The position numbers were made by a program, and so were the translations under genes. Positions 51,634 to 60,364 of a stretch of DNA of 64,000 nt are shown one piece after another (within the stretch, counting starts at the first letter, position 1; the number at the start of each line of letters is the position of its first letter). The notes beneath the pieces are model-generated. The model saw nothing but the letters and a program-made list of their open reading frames with translations. It was not told the origin of the DNA and made no database searches. This stretch comes from Pseudoxanthomonas winnipegensis (GTDB taxonomy: Bacteria; Pseudomonadota; Gammaproteobacteria; Xanthomonadales; Xanthomonadaceae). Location: positions 310,001 through 374,000 of the forward strand of contig NZ_SHMH01000002.1 in NCBI RefSeq assembly GCF_004283755.1. The letters are read 5' to 3'.

Positions 51634-51708
51634 ATGTCCAGCCAGGACGCGCGCCAGGCGATCGCCTGCGACACGCGACAGGTGCCGGTGCCAAGACCGG
51701 TCCACTAA
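51634..51708 (+). CDS. Candidate 24-residue small protein or leader peptide
   Basis: A very short frame, MSSQDARQAIACDTRQVPVP then RPVH and TAA. Its support is the ribosome binding site: GAGGAGGAGG ends five bases before the ATG, the strongest Shine-Dalgarno match seen in this part of the window. The peptide has one Cys and a Pro-rich tail, and no membrane segment. It is not PqqA-like, and I do not recognise it. It precedes the alpha/beta-hydrolase-fold gene by 128 bp, so it could be a leader that tunes the plus-strand arm, a small protein in its own right, or chance. Confidence 0.4.
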   Translation: MSSQDARQAIACDTRQVPVPRPVH

Positions 51709-51836
51709 CACCGTCCGGCCGCGTCAGGCCGGTCATCCGATTGAAGTCCGTCGTGCCGTCGTCCCCGGGATGCGGCGCACAGGCGTCGTGCGGCCGCGTC
51801 CGGCCCGGCGCCTGCAATACCGGGAGGGATTGCCTG

Positions 51837-52688
51837 ATGAAGCGCTCGTGGGTGCGTGTTCTGTTCTGTCTGGCCTTGCCGGCCACCGTGGGCGCCGCCG
51901 AGGCGGCAGGTGCGCGTGCGCATCGCCAGCTGAGCTGCGGCGATGCCAGCATCGACGTGGTGGTGGAAGGCCAGGGGCCGACCATCGTGCTGCTGCCGTC
52001 GCTGGGCCGCGATTCGCTGGATTACGACCCGATCGCCGAGGGCCTGGCCGCCAAGGGCTACCAGGTGCTGCGCCCGCAGCCGCGCGGGCTGGGCGAGAGC
52101 CGCGGGCCGATGGAAGGCATCACGCTGGCGGATCTGGCCGACGATGTGGCCTGCGCGATCGACCAGGCCGGCAAGGCGCCGGCGATCGTCGTCGGGCATG
52201 CCTACGGCAACTGGGTGGCGCGCATGCTCGCCGCACGGCATCCGCAGTCCGTGCGCGGTGTGGTGGTCGCGGCCGCGGCGGCCAAGACCTATCCCAAGTC
52301 CCTGTCGGCCAGCATCATCCGTATCGCCGATCCCAGGACCTCGCGCGAGGATCGGCTGAAGGAGCTGCAGGCGACCTTCTTCGCGCCGGGCAACGATGCC
52401 TCGGTGTGGCTGGACGGCTGGCACCCCGAGGTGCGCACCAGCCAGCGCAACGCCAGCGATGCCACGCCCAAGGCGTTGTGGTGGAGCGCGGGCGGCAAGG
52501 TGCCACTGCTGGACCTGCAGGCCGAATCCGATCCCTTCATGCCGGCCGATCGCCGCCAGGAGCTGCGCGAGGAACTGGGCCCGCGCGTCAGCGTGGTCAC
52601 CATTCCCGGCGCCAGCCATGCCCTGCTGCCAGAGCAGCCGCAGCAGGTGGTCGAGGCCATCGCCCGCTGGTCGGCCGGCCTGCGTTGA
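51837..52688 (+). CDS. Exported alpha/beta-hydrolase-fold protein with Ala at the nucleophile position
   Basis: A 283-residue protein with a signal peptide (SWVRVLFCLALPATVGAAEA). The alpha/beta hydrolase fold is clear: GQGPTIVLLPSLGRDSLDYD, PRGLGESRGPMEG and the C-terminal TIPGASHALLPEQP with the catalytic His. However, the nucleophile elbow reads VVGHAYGNWVARML: the residue normally Ser in GHSxG is Ala122. Ordinary serine-hydrolase catalysis should therefore fail, so it may bind a ligand or use other chemistry. The rest of the fold is unbroken. It is the first full gene of the plus-strand arm, followed by a porin 95 bp downstream. Confidence 0.8.
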   Translation: MKRSWVRVLFCLALPATVGAAEAAGARAHRQLSCGDASIDVVVEGQGPTIVLLPSLGRDSLDYDPIAEGLAAKGYQVLRPQPRGLGESRGPMEGITLADLADDVACAIDQAGKAPAIVVGHAYGNWVARMLAARHPQSVRGVVVAAAAAKTYPKSLSASIIRIADPRTSREDRLKELQATFFAPGNDASVWLDGWHPEVRTSQRNASDATPKALWWSAGGKVPLLDLQAESDPFMPADRRQELREELGPRVSVVTIPGASHALLPEQPQQVVEAIARWSAGLR

Positions 52689-52783
52689 GCCGGCGCGCGC
52701 CCGTTCCGCGCTTCATCCATCCAGCGTGCCGCCGCAGGCGGCCTCGCTCCCGCTTCTCGCATCCACTCCTGGGAGGGAACTCG

Positions 52784-54058
52784 ATGCCTGTCCGCAACAC
52801 CTCGCCGCGTCCGCGCCGCCATCGCATCGCCGTCGGCGCCTGCCTGATGGCCATGGTCGGCAGCGGCCATGCCGCCACCTTCGGCAACGAAGACGCCAAC
52901 ATCGAGTTCTTCGGCAACCTGTATCCGCAGTACCAGTGGACCTCGTTCGGTCAGCACACCGCGGTTGGCAGCCAGGTCAGCACGCTGACCACCAAGTCCA
53001 ACACCAGCACGACCCTGCGCAGCGTCACCGACAAGCCGGATGCCGACCGGGTCAACTGGTCGCAGTCGTTCTTCGCCATGCGCGGACACTACCGCTTCAA
53101 CCCGGACTGGGACGTCGGCTTCCGCCTGGACGAGCAGGTCACCGAGCCCTACGACAACAGCGAGTACTTCAACCGCAGCCGCGATGCGTACGTCTACGTG
53201 GCGCATCGCGTCCTGGGGACCTTCACCGGCGGACGCATCAACAGCATCCTGTCCAACTGGGGTGATCCGGTGCGCATGCTCGGCGTGAGCGAAAGCAATT
53301 TCGTGTCGACCTCCGCGCTGCTCGGCGGCGCGGCCTTCGGCACGGGCAGTCGCGCAGGGACGACGACGTGGGTCACCCGCGCCAGCCATGGCTACAAGTG
53401 GGAGAGCGCCAAGTGGAACGGCTTCTCCCTCGGGACCAGCTACATGCCGCACCGGGACGGCCCGGACTACGGCCGCCCTCGCCGCGCCTACTCCTACGGC
53501 ATCCGCTGGGAGCAGGGGCCCTGGTACGCCGCGCTGCAATACGAGCGGCATACCAACCATCTGGTGATCAGTGGTGTGCCGACCACCACGCCGGCGGCCA
53601 CTTCGATCACCAACCAGGGCGGCGGTTCGCAGGACCGCAACCTGCGCCTCAGCGCCGCCTACCAGGCCAAGCGCGTCAAGCTGGGCGTGGACCTCTCGCG
53701 CGTGCAGTACGCCGAAGACCCGACCGCGGCCTACGGCAAGTTCAAGTCCTACACCGTGCCGACCTGGAAGGTCAGCGCGGAATGGCAGGCCACGCCGAAG
53801 CTGACCCTGGCGGCCAACTACATCCACGCCGGCGCCGGCCACTGCGTGCTGTCGGGCGCGGCGCCATGCAGCAGCTACGGGCTGGGCGCGCAGGCCTACA
53901 ACGTCGGCGTGCAGTACAGCCTGTTCAAGTACACCTCGCTGGTCGCCCTGGCCGGTCGCATCGACAACGGCGTCTCGTCCAGCTACGGCTCGCCGGTGCG
54001 CGCGCCGGTGGGCGCCACGGTCGACAACCTGGCCCTGGGCCTGCACGTCAAGTATTGA
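52784..54058 (+). CDS. Outer-membrane porin
   Basis: A 424-residue beta-barrel protein. A signal peptide ends near VGSGHAATFG (about residue 31). The mature protein opens ANIEFFGNLYPQYQW, then has alternating amphipathic strands (FAMRGHYRFNPDWDVGFRLD, YSYGIRWEQGPWYAALQYER, YNVGVQYSLFKYTSLVALAG) and ends in aromatic LGLHVKY, the barrel-insertion signal. It resembles general Gram-negative porins. With the MFS gene 94 bp downstream it provides the outer-membrane entry for the catabolic substrate. A GGGAGG ribosome binding site precedes the ATG at 52784. Confidence 0.88.
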   Translation: MPVRNTSPRPRRHRIAVGACLMAMVGSGHAATFGNEDANIEFFGNLYPQYQWTSFGQHTAVGSQVSTLTTKSNTSTTLRSVTDKPDADRVNWSQSFFAMRGHYRFNPDWDVGFRLDEQVTEPYDNSEYFNRSRDAYVYVAHRVLGTFTGGRINSILSNWGDPVRMLGVSESNFVSTSALLGGAAFGTGSRAGTTTWVTRASHGYKWESAKWNGFSLGTSYMPHRDGPDYGRPRRAYSYGIRWEQGPWYAALQYERHTNHLVISGVPTTTPAATSITNQGGGSQDRNLRLSAAYQAKRVKLGVDLSRVQYAEDPTAAYGKFKSYTVPTWKVSAEWQATPKLTLAANYIHAGAGHCVLSGAAPCSSYGLGAQAYNVGVQYSLFKYTSLVALAGRIDNGVSSSYGSPVRAPVGATVDNLALGLHVKY

Positions 54059-54152
54059 ATGCCTGCCCGCAGCCTCCTCCTAACGCAGCGCGTCGCCGCC
54101 GGCCAGTCTGGCGGGGCGCGGCGCCGCCTGACACCCTGATGCGAGATTTCCG

Positions 54153-55472
54153 ATGAGTTCCCAGGTGCAACCCTCTTCCGCTACCGGCGTGGCCGCGCCC
54201 TCGCCGGCCGATGCCACCTACCGCAAGATCAAGTGGCGCATCCTGCCGTTGATCATGCTGTGCTACACCGTGGCGCTGATCGACCGCAACGTGATCGGCT
54301 TCGCCCGCCTGGACTTCATGCACCAGCTGGGCTTCAACGAGGTCATGTACGGCATCGGCACCGGCATGTTCTTCATCGGCTACTTCGTGTTCGAGGTGCC
54401 CAGCAACCTGTGGCTGCAGAAGATCGGCGTGCGCCTGACGTTCCTGCGCATCATGATCCTGTGGGGGCTGGCCTGCGCGGCATTCGCGATGATGCGCTCG
54501 CCGACCGAGTTCTATCTCTATCGCTTCCTGCTGGGCGCGGCCGAGGCGGGCTTCTTCCCGGGCGTGCTGCTGTACATCACCTTCTGGATCCCCAAGGCGC
54601 GCCGCGCCAGCGTCACCGCGCTGTTCATGGCCGCGCTGCCGATCGCCGGCATGCTGGGCGGACCGCTGGCGGGCACGATCATGCGGCTGTTCGACGGTGC
54701 GCTTGGCCTGCACGGCTGGCAGTGGCTGTTCATCGTCGAAGGCCTGCCGGCCTGCGTGCTGGGCGTGGTCGTCTACTACTTTTTGGACAACAAGCCGGCC
54801 GACGCCAAGTGGCTGACGGCTCCGGAGAAGGCGCTGGTCCAGGCCGACGTGGACCGTGACAGCGCCGCCTCGCCGGGCCAGCACCACTCGCTGTGGCAGG
54901 CCTTCGGCGACAAGCGCGTCTACATCCTGTCCTTCGTCGCGCTGGCGGTCTTCAGTGGTGCGGCGGCCAATGCGTACTGGATCCCGACCATCATCAAGAA
55001 CTCGGGCATCAAGGACGTGCTGCACGTCGGCCTGCTGTCCTCGATCCCCTTCCTGGCCGGCCTGGTCACCCAGTTCCTGGTGGCGCGCCACTCGGACAAG
55101 GTCGGCGAGCGCCGCTGGCACGTGGCCCTGTGCCTGGGCACGGCCGCCGCCGCCTGGCTGGTACTGGGCACGACCCACCTGACCACCGCACCGGCGATCG
55201 CGCTGCTGACCGTGTGCACCGCCGCCACCCTGGGCGCGACCGGACCGTTCTGGACCCTGCCGGGCAGCACCTTCTCCGGCCCCAAGGCGGCGGGCAGCAT
55301 CGCGCTGGTCACCACGCTGGCCGGCCTGGGCAACGTGTTCGTGCCGATGATCGTCGGCGTGCTGATCGACAAGACCGGGACCCTGGCCGCGTCGCAGCTG
55401 GCCTACGGCACGCTGCTGCTGGCCGGCGCCATCACCATCGTGGCCGCCACGCGCGCGCCGGCCCGGCCCTGA
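54153..55472 (+). CDS. MFS transporter (anion:cation symporter family)
   Basis: A 439-residue transporter with 12 membrane segments. Signatures are [20 protein letters not shown] in helix 1, [20 protein letters not shown] after helix 2 and [20 protein letters not shown] in helix 4, typical of the tartrate, phthalate and galactonate permease group of the ACS family, which carries organic anions. It is the inner-membrane partner of the porin gene before it and is followed 26 bp later by the thiolase gene. The substrate should be the acid degraded by the cluster. Confidence 0.92.
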   Translation: MSSQVQPSSATGVAAPSPADATYRKIKWRILPLIMLCYTVALIDRNVIGFARLDFMHQLGFNEVMYGIGTGMFFIGYFVFEVPSNLWLQKIGVRLTFLRIMILWGLACAAFAMMRSPTEFYLYRFLLGAAEAGFFPGVLLYITFWIPKARRASVTALFMAALPIAGMLGGPLAGTIMRLFDGALGLHGWQWLFIVEGLPACVLGVVVYYFLDNKPADAKWLTAPEKALVQADVDRDSAASPGQHHSLWQAFGDKRVYILSFVALAVFSGAAANAYWIPTIIKNSGIKDVLHVGLLSSIPFLAGLVTQFLVARHSDKVGERRWHVALCLGTAAAAWLVLGTTHLTTAPAIALLTVCTAATLGATGPFWTLPGSTFSGPKAAGSIALVTTLAGLGNVFVPMIVGVLIDKTGTLAASQLAYGTLLLAGAITIVAATRAPARP

Positions 55473-55498
55473 CTTCCCCCTCGCTTCACGGAGTTCCC

Positions 55499-56698
55499 AT
55501 GCAGGACGTTTTCATCTGCGATGCCGTGCGCACGCCCATCGGCCGCTATGGCGGTGGCCTGGCGCCGGTGCGTACCGACGATCTGGCCGCGCTTCCGCTG
55601 CGCGCGCTGATGCAGCGCAATCCCGGCGTGGACTGGTCGGGCCTGGACGAGGTCTTCATGGGCTGCGCCAACCAGGCGGGTGAGGACAATCGCAACGTCG
55701 CGCGCATGGCGCTGCTGCTGGCCGGCCTGCCCCAGGAGGCGCCAGGCGTCACGCTCAACCGCCTGTGCGCGTCCGGCATGGAAGCGGTGGGCGCGGCGTA
55801 CCGGGCCATCGCCTTGGGCGAGATGGAGCTGGCGATCGCGGCGGGTGCCGAGTCGATGTCGCGCGCGCCATTCGTGATGGGCAAGGCAGGCAGCGCGTTC
55901 GGCCGCGATCAGAAGCTGGAAGACACCACCATGGGCTGGCGCTTCGTCAATCCGCAGCTCAAGGCGCTGTACGGCGTGGACACCATGCCGCAGACCGGCG
56001 ACAACGTGGCGGCCGACGCGGGCGTGTCGCGCGAGGACCAGGATGCCCTGGCCCTGCGCAGCCAGCAGCGCGCCGCGCGGGCGCAGGCTGCGGGCTACTT
56101 CGCCGAGGAGATCGTCCCGGTGCGCATCCCCGGGCGCAAAGGCGAGACGGTGGTCGATACCGACGAGCATCCGCGCCCGCAGACCGATGCGGCGACTCTT
56201 GCCGCCCTCAAGCCGGTGAATCCGGGTGGCACGGTCACGGCCGGCAACGCATCGGGCATCAACGACGGCGCCGCGGCGATGATCGTGGCCTCGGCCGACG
56301 CCGTGCAGCGCCACGGCCTGACGCCGCGCGCACGCGTGCTGGGGATGGCCAGTGGCGGCGTCGCGCCGCGCGTGATGGGCCTCGGCCCGGTGCCGGCGGT
56401 GCGCAAGCTGCTGACGCGGTTGCAGCGCCCGCTGCAGGCCTTCGACGTGATCGAACTCAACGAAGCCTTCGCCGCCCAGGCGCTGGCGGTGACCCGCGCG
56501 CTCGGCCTGGCCGACGACGACGCCCGCGTGAACCCGAACGGCGGCGCCATCGCCCTGGGCCATCCGCTGGGCATGAGCGGCACCCGCCTGGTACAGACCG
56601 CCGTGCACCAGTTGCATGTCGGCGGCGTCAGGCTGGGCCTGGCCACGATGTGCGTCGGTGTCGGCCAGGGGCTGGCGATCGCGGTGGAAAGGGTCTGA
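55499..56698 (+). CDS. Beta-ketoadipyl-CoA-type thiolase (PcaF-like)
   Basis: A 399-residue thiolase that cleaves a 3-oxoacyl-CoA with CoA. The acyl-carrying Cys is C90 ([19 protein letters not shown]); the His is in [15 protein letters not shown] and the second Cys in [13 protein letters not shown]. The [15 protein letters not shown] segment is characteristic of the PcaF/PaaJ group, which splits 3-oxoadipyl-CoA into succinyl-CoA and acetyl-CoA. It is the last gene of the plus-strand arm and would finish the route prepared by the hydratase and dehydrogenase on the other arm. Start at the ATG at 55499 after a GGAG site. Confidence 0.92.
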   Translation: MQDVFICDAVRTPIGRYGGGLAPVRTDDLAALPLRALMQRNPGVDWSGLDEVFMGCANQAGEDNRNVARMALLLAGLPQEAPGVTLNRLCASGMEAVGAAYRAIALGEMELAIAAGAESMSRAPFVMGKAGSAFGRDQKLEDTTMGWRFVNPQLKALYGVDTMPQTGDNVAADAGVSREDQDALALRSQQRAARAQAAGYFAEEIVPVRIPGRKGETVVDTDEHPRPQTDAATLAALKPVNPGGTVTAGNASGINDGAAAMIVASADAVQRHGLTPRARVLGMASGGVAPRVMGLGPVPAVRKLLTRLQRPLQAFDVIELNEAFAAQALAVTRALGLADDDARVNPNGGAIALGHPLGMSGTRLVQTAVHQLHVGGVRLGLATMCVGVGQGLAIAVERV

Positions 56699-56746
56699 CG
56701 CTGCGCGGTCCGTGCGGCGCCGTGTTCGCCGTCGCGCGGCCAGCCT

Positions 56747-58459
56747 CTAGCCGGCGAGGGCCTGGCGACACGCCTCCGGCCTGGCGGAGAAGCGCGCGGC
56801 GTTCAACTCGATGCGCTGGAGCCTCACCATCTCCCGCCCGAGGGGCCTGAAACGCAGGCGATGCTGGCCGGACGCGTCCTGGGCCACGAGCGTGATCTCG
56901 ACCTGTGGGTCGGCCGGGTTTCCGCCGGATTGCGAGAGCAACTTCATCCCATCCCGCAGTCCCGCGGCATAGGCCATGGAGGCAGGGTCGAGCCCGGTGA
57001 TGACGTCGCCCTGCCGCGTCGTCGCCTCGGTGTCCCAGCCTCTGTCGAACACCGGCGTGTCGACGGAGACCACGCGGGCGCATTCGCCAAAAGCGTCTTC
57101 CGGCAGCAGCACGGGCGCTGCGTGGTCGACGTACCTGGAGATCTCCGGCCGCAGGTCCAGCCCGGCGTGGGCGGCCGCCGCGACCAGCGCGTCCTGCAGC
57201 GCAAGCGCGGGATCGGCCTGCGCGCGCCTGCGTTGGTCCTGGAGTACATCGTCGAGGCTCGTGCGCCCGCCGGAGCGCTGACGCAAGCGGCGATCCCAGA
57301 CCGCAGCCAGCAGCGCGCCGCGCTGGTACGGCATCATGCGGGCGCGCTCGTCCTTCCAGAAGCGATCGGCGACGACGGCATTGGGCGAGGTGCGATACGG
57401 CGAGCGGGCGTAGTGGGTGAGGACGTCGTTCCACTCCTCGACGAACCGCTCCGGCGAAAGCAGCCCCGCCCGCAGCATCAGCCTGCGCGCGAAGAAGTCG
57501 GTGAACCCCTCGCTGATCCAGTACGTCCGGGCCTCGGTCGCGTCTTCGGTATGCCCCAGCTGCCTGGGATTCCAGCTATGGAAGTATTCGTGCGCAAGGA
57601 ACCAGGCCAGATCCGGCAGCGGTGTGTCCTGTCCGATCCAGGTGGCAAAGGCATCGCCCAGGCCCGTCCCGCTGAATCCCGTCTGCTTCGGCTCCGAAGC
57701 CAGGGGGATGGCCGTGATCAGGAAGGGGCCTGCCTGGTCGTCGCCCCAGAACGCGCGCTCGGACGCAATGACCTTCCCCGCAAGGCGGGCGAAGGCCGCC
57801 ATATCGAAACCGAAACGGCCGATGGAGGCCACGCGCAGCGGCTCACCGCCCACCCGCATGGTCGAGACCCGCAGGCCGCGGCCGCCGATGGCCACGCTTT
57901 CCCGGATGTCCTTGCCCGTGCGCGGTTGGTGCATCAACCCTTGCAGGTGCTGCGCGTCCGAAGCGAAGCCGATGCCGTGCGGACCGCGCCAGGTGAACGT
58001 CGCCGGCAGGTCCTCGCGTCCGGCGGGCTGGGCATAGAGCGAGAACCCGACCGCGTAGAACCAGTCGGGACGCACGATCGGATCCGGCTGCCTGCTGTTC
58101 GAGACAGCGGGAGCGGCCTGATGGGCCGACAAGATCCGATAGCGCATCACCAGCGGCGCGCCGGGCGCCGAGTCCACGATGCGTCCCCCGTGTGGCGCCA
58201 CCGCGGTGCGCCGCGCACCTTCGACTGAAATATCGCGCGCCCACTGGCCCAGATGCTCCTCGCCCCCCCATTGCTCGGCCCAGTCGATCACGGTCCGCCC
58301 GGAGGGGTCGGCCTGCAGCCGGATGGTCACATCGAGCGCGGTGATCCGGCCGTCATCGGTCTCGGCGCTGAGCTCGTAGCGCGTCGAAGCATCAAGCCGT
58401 GGTTGGCCGGAAACCAGCGACAGCAGCGTCAGCGCCCCTGCAAGTGCATGGCTCGGCAT
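56747..58459 (-). CDS. Exported M61-family (glycyl aminopeptidase-like) metallopeptidase
   Basis: A 570-residue exported protein with a short signal peptide (MPSHALAGALTLLSLVSGQP). The zinc site is HEYFHSWNPRQLG (HExxH) with the third ligand Glu in YWISEGFTDFFARR, matching peptidase family M61. An N-terminal beta domain (about 25-240) precedes the catalytic domain, and the end (about 465-560) looks like a degenerate PDZ domain (GDVITGLDPASMAYAAGLRD). Periplasmic peptidase function is likely; substrate unknown. I start at the ATG at 58459. A double palindrome about 110-140 bp upstream may control it. It converges with the thiolase gene and lies after tRNA-Arg. Confidence 0.85.
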   Translation of the reverse strand: MPSHALAGALTLLSLVSGQPRLDASTRYELSAETDDGRITALDVTIRLQADPSGRTVIDWAEQWGGEEHLGQWARDISVEGARRTAVAPHGGRIVDSAPGAPLVMRYRILSAHQAAPAVSNSRQPDPIVRPDWFYAVGFSLYAQPAGREDLPATFTWRGPHGIGFASDAQHLQGLMHQPRTGKDIRESVAIGGRGLRVSTMRVGGEPLRVASIGRFGFDMAAFARLAGKVIASERAFWGDDQAGPFLITAIPLASEPKQTGFSGTGLGDAFATWIGQDTPLPDLAWFLAHEYFHSWNPRQLGHTEDATEARTYWISEGFTDFFARRLMLRAGLLSPERFVEEWNDVLTHYARSPYRTSPNAVVADRFWKDERARMMPYQRGALLAAVWDRRLRQRSGGRTSLDDVLQDQRRRAQADPALALQDALVAAAAHAGLDLRPEISRYVDHAAPVLLPEDAFGECARVVSVDTPVFDRGWDTEATTRQGDVITGLDPASMAYAAGLRDGMKLLSQSGGNPADPQVEITLVAQDASGQHRLRFRPLGREMVRLQRIELNAARFSARPEACRQALAG

Positions 58460-58568
58460 CACTTCGATCCTCCATTGCGGCGCGCGAGATCGCCCGGCTG
58501 GAAGTCTCTTACGCAGGCCACGTGCCAACCGTCGGCGTCCGTGGTGCGGCGTGTTCTGGATGCAGGGT

Positions 58569-58602
58569 GTCCGACCGGACAGCGTCGCGTGTCCGGTCGG
58601 AC
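58569..58602. promoter_or_regulatory. Double palindromic operator-like site
   Basis: Two near-palindromes, GTCCG-AC-CGGAC (58569-58580) and GTCCG-GT-CGGAC (58591-58602), with centres 22 bp apart, about two helical turns. Taken together they form a 13-bp perfect inverted repeat with an 8-bp spacer. There is no T run. This looks like a site for two dimers of a repressor (TetR-type sites have this style). It lies upstream of the M61 peptidase gene and downstream of the tRNA terminator. The rest of 58460-58685 holds no other feature. Confidence 0.55.
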
Positions 58603-58685
58603 GCGGGAGGGTGAGCGACGGCCCGTGCCCAAAGTCAGGGCGGAACTCAACGCACCTGGGTGGAACGACCCGGACGCCGGACAAC

Positions 58686-58712
58686 AAAAGCCCCCGATCG
58701 CTCGAGGGCTTT
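58686..58712 (-). terminator. Rho-independent terminator of tRNA-Arg
   Basis: Read on the minus strand: AAAGCCCTCGA, loop GCGA, TCGGGGGCTTTTG, a near-perfect stem followed by a T-rich end, 31 bp after the tRNA 3' end. Confidence 0.85.
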
Positions 58713-58743
58713 GGGCGGCTCCGTCATGATCCGGAACGAGTGC

Positions 58744-58820
58744 TGGCGCGCCTGGAGGGATTCGAACCCCCGACCAATGGCTTCGGAAGCCACTACTCTA
58801 TCCGGCTGAGCTACAGGCGC
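58744..58820 (-). tRNA. tRNA-Arg (anticodon CCG)
   Basis: A 77-nt tRNA with encoded CCA. On the minus strand the acceptor GCGCCTG pairs with CAGGCGC, discriminator G. The anticodon arm is GTGGC-TTCCGAA-GCCAT, giving anticodon CCG, which reads CGG arginine codons, abundant in this GC-rich DNA. The T arm contains the standard GGTTCGAATCC. A terminator follows. There is no sign of an integrated element using it as attachment site. Confidence 0.95.
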
Positions 58821-59009
58821 ATGGTGCAACAACACGCCGCGGCGGGCCGACGGCGGCGCGCATTATCCCTGAAAACATCGGCCGACGCGAACTTGCCGCC
58901 AGCCGCGCCAGCCAATGGCGCGTCGCCGCGTGCGTCCGATGCAGCCGGGCGGGACCGCCGCACCCGCGCAACGCGCCCCGGGTGCTGTGCAGGCCGCTCG
59001 CGGCGGATC

Positions 59010-59981
59010 TCAGTACGCCTGCGCGCGATGCCAGCGCCAGGCGCTGCCGATCATGGCGTCCAACGTGGCGTGCCGCGGCTGCCAGCCGAGCACCGTGCGC
59101 GCCCTGTCCCCGGAGGCCACCAGCATCGCCGGATCGCCCGCGCGGCGGGGCGCGAGCGTGTAGTCGATCTGGCGCCCGCTGATCGCGCGCGCGGCCTGCA
59201 GCACCTGCAGCACGCTGAAGCCCTGGCCGTTGCCCAGGTTGAACGCATGCGCGCCGGGCGCCCGCTCCATCAGCGTCAGCGCGCGCAGGTGCGCGTCGGC
59301 CAGATCCAGCACATGGACGTAGTCGCGCACGCAGGTGCCGTCGGCCGTGTCGTAATCGTCGCCGAAAATCTGCAGCGCCGGCCCGCGGCCCAGCGCCGCG
59401 CGCAAGGTGTTGGGGATCAGATGCGTCTCGCGGGCATGCGATTCGCCGATGCCTTCCTCGGCCGCGGCGCCGGCCGCGTTGAAGTAGCGCAGGCACACCG
59501 AGCGCAGCCCGTAGGCGCGCGCGGCGTCGGCCAGCATGCGCTCGACCATCAGCTTGCTGGCGCCGTAGGGGCTGATCGGGGCGCAAGGATGGGCCTCGTC
59601 GATCCGTGCGCCCTGCGGATGGCCGAAGATCGCCGCGCTCGAGGAGAACACCAGCCGCTCCACCCCGTGCCGGCGCATCGCCTGCAGCAGGTTGAGCGTG
59701 CCGACCACGTTGTTCTCGTAGTACGCGTACGGATCGCGCACCGACGCGTCCACCAGCGAGTGCGCGCAGAAATGCATCACCGCGTCGACCGGGCGCTCGA
59801 AGGCCGCGTCCAGCGTCCGCGGCTGCAGCAGGTCGGCCTCGACCAGCCGCCCCCAGCGCACCGCCGCGCGGTGGCCGGTGCTGAGGTTGTCCAGAACGGT
59901 GACCTCATGGCCCGCACGCGCCAGCGCCAGCGCGGCGTGCGCACCGATGTAGCCGGCTCCTCCACAGACCAGAACGTGCAT
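59010..59981 (-). CDS. galE: UDP-glucose 4-epimerase
   Basis: A 323-residue extended short-chain dehydrogenase that interconverts UDP-glucose and UDP-galactose with bound NAD. The N-terminal GGAGYIG is at 7-13, followed by VTVLDNLSTGH. The catalytic residues are Ser in VFSSSAAIFG (about 113-115) and the Y139-x3-K143 pair (SPYGASK). CLRYFNAAGA and DGTCVRDYVHVLDLADAH are GalE-specific. Full length. It supplies sugar nucleotides for surface polysaccharide. The neighbours (tRNA on one side, repeat region on the other) suggest a single-gene transcript. Confidence 0.95.
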   Translation of the reverse strand: MHVLVCGGAGYIGAHAALALARAGHEVTVLDNLSTGHRAAVRWGRLVEADLLQPRTLDAAFERPVDAVMHFCAHSLVDASVRDPYAYYENNVVGTLNLLQAMRRHGVERLVFSSSAAIFGHPQGARIDEAHPCAPISPYGASKLMVERMLADAARAYGLRSVCLRYFNAAGAAAEEGIGESHARETHLIPNTLRAALGRGPALQIFGDDYDTADGTCVRDYVHVLDLADAHLRALTLMERAPGAHAFNLGNGQGFSVLQVLQAARAISGRQIDYTLAPRRAGDPAMLVASGDRARTVLGWQPRHATLDAMIGSAWRWHRAQAY

Positions 59982-60144
59982 GCGATCGAGTTTTCCTGGG
60001 GTGTGGGCGGTAATGGGGGCATCGGGGGGGCGCGCAGCGCGCCCTGCGGGGGACTAACGCCAGTTGTGGCCGGAAGCGGCAATGCGGCGCGGGGCGGCGT
60101 GGGGAAGGCCTCTCGCCGCCATGGGCCGAAGGGCTGCTCCCGCC

Positions 60145-60239
60145 TGTAGAGCGGAGCTTGCTCCGCTGGGGCTTTCCCGCGGACCGGGCCAAGAGCAGCG
60201 GAGTCCCCAAAAGGGGATTGCCACAAGCTCCGCTCTACA
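60145..60239. mobile_element. MITE-like element, copy 2, in the 383-bp galE-ubiA gap
   Basis: A 95-bp element that starts TGTAGAGCGGAGCTTG and ends with its exact reverse complement, with interior AGAGCAGCGGAGTCCCC and AAAGGGGATTGCCAC. Compared with copy 1 (42541-42636) most bases are identical; differences cluster in the centre (60165-60190). It lies between divergent galE and ubiA. The rest of 59982-60364 holds no gene; the ubiA promoter should be in 60240-60364. Confidence 0.85.
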
Positions 60240-60364
60240 AGAGGGCGCGACGTGATCGGAGGAGACAGTGGCTCCCCCGCGAGGCCGACGAAGAGAGGCA
60301 GGCGACGACTTCGGGCGAGCGCACGCCGCCGTGGTGGCTTGCGCGGGCCTGCTACCCTTTTGCG

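Noticed and set aside
58744..58820. tRNA-Arg as attachment site of an integrated island
   Set aside because: No integrase gene, no duplicated tRNA 3' end, and ordinary core genes (galE, ubiA) beyond it.
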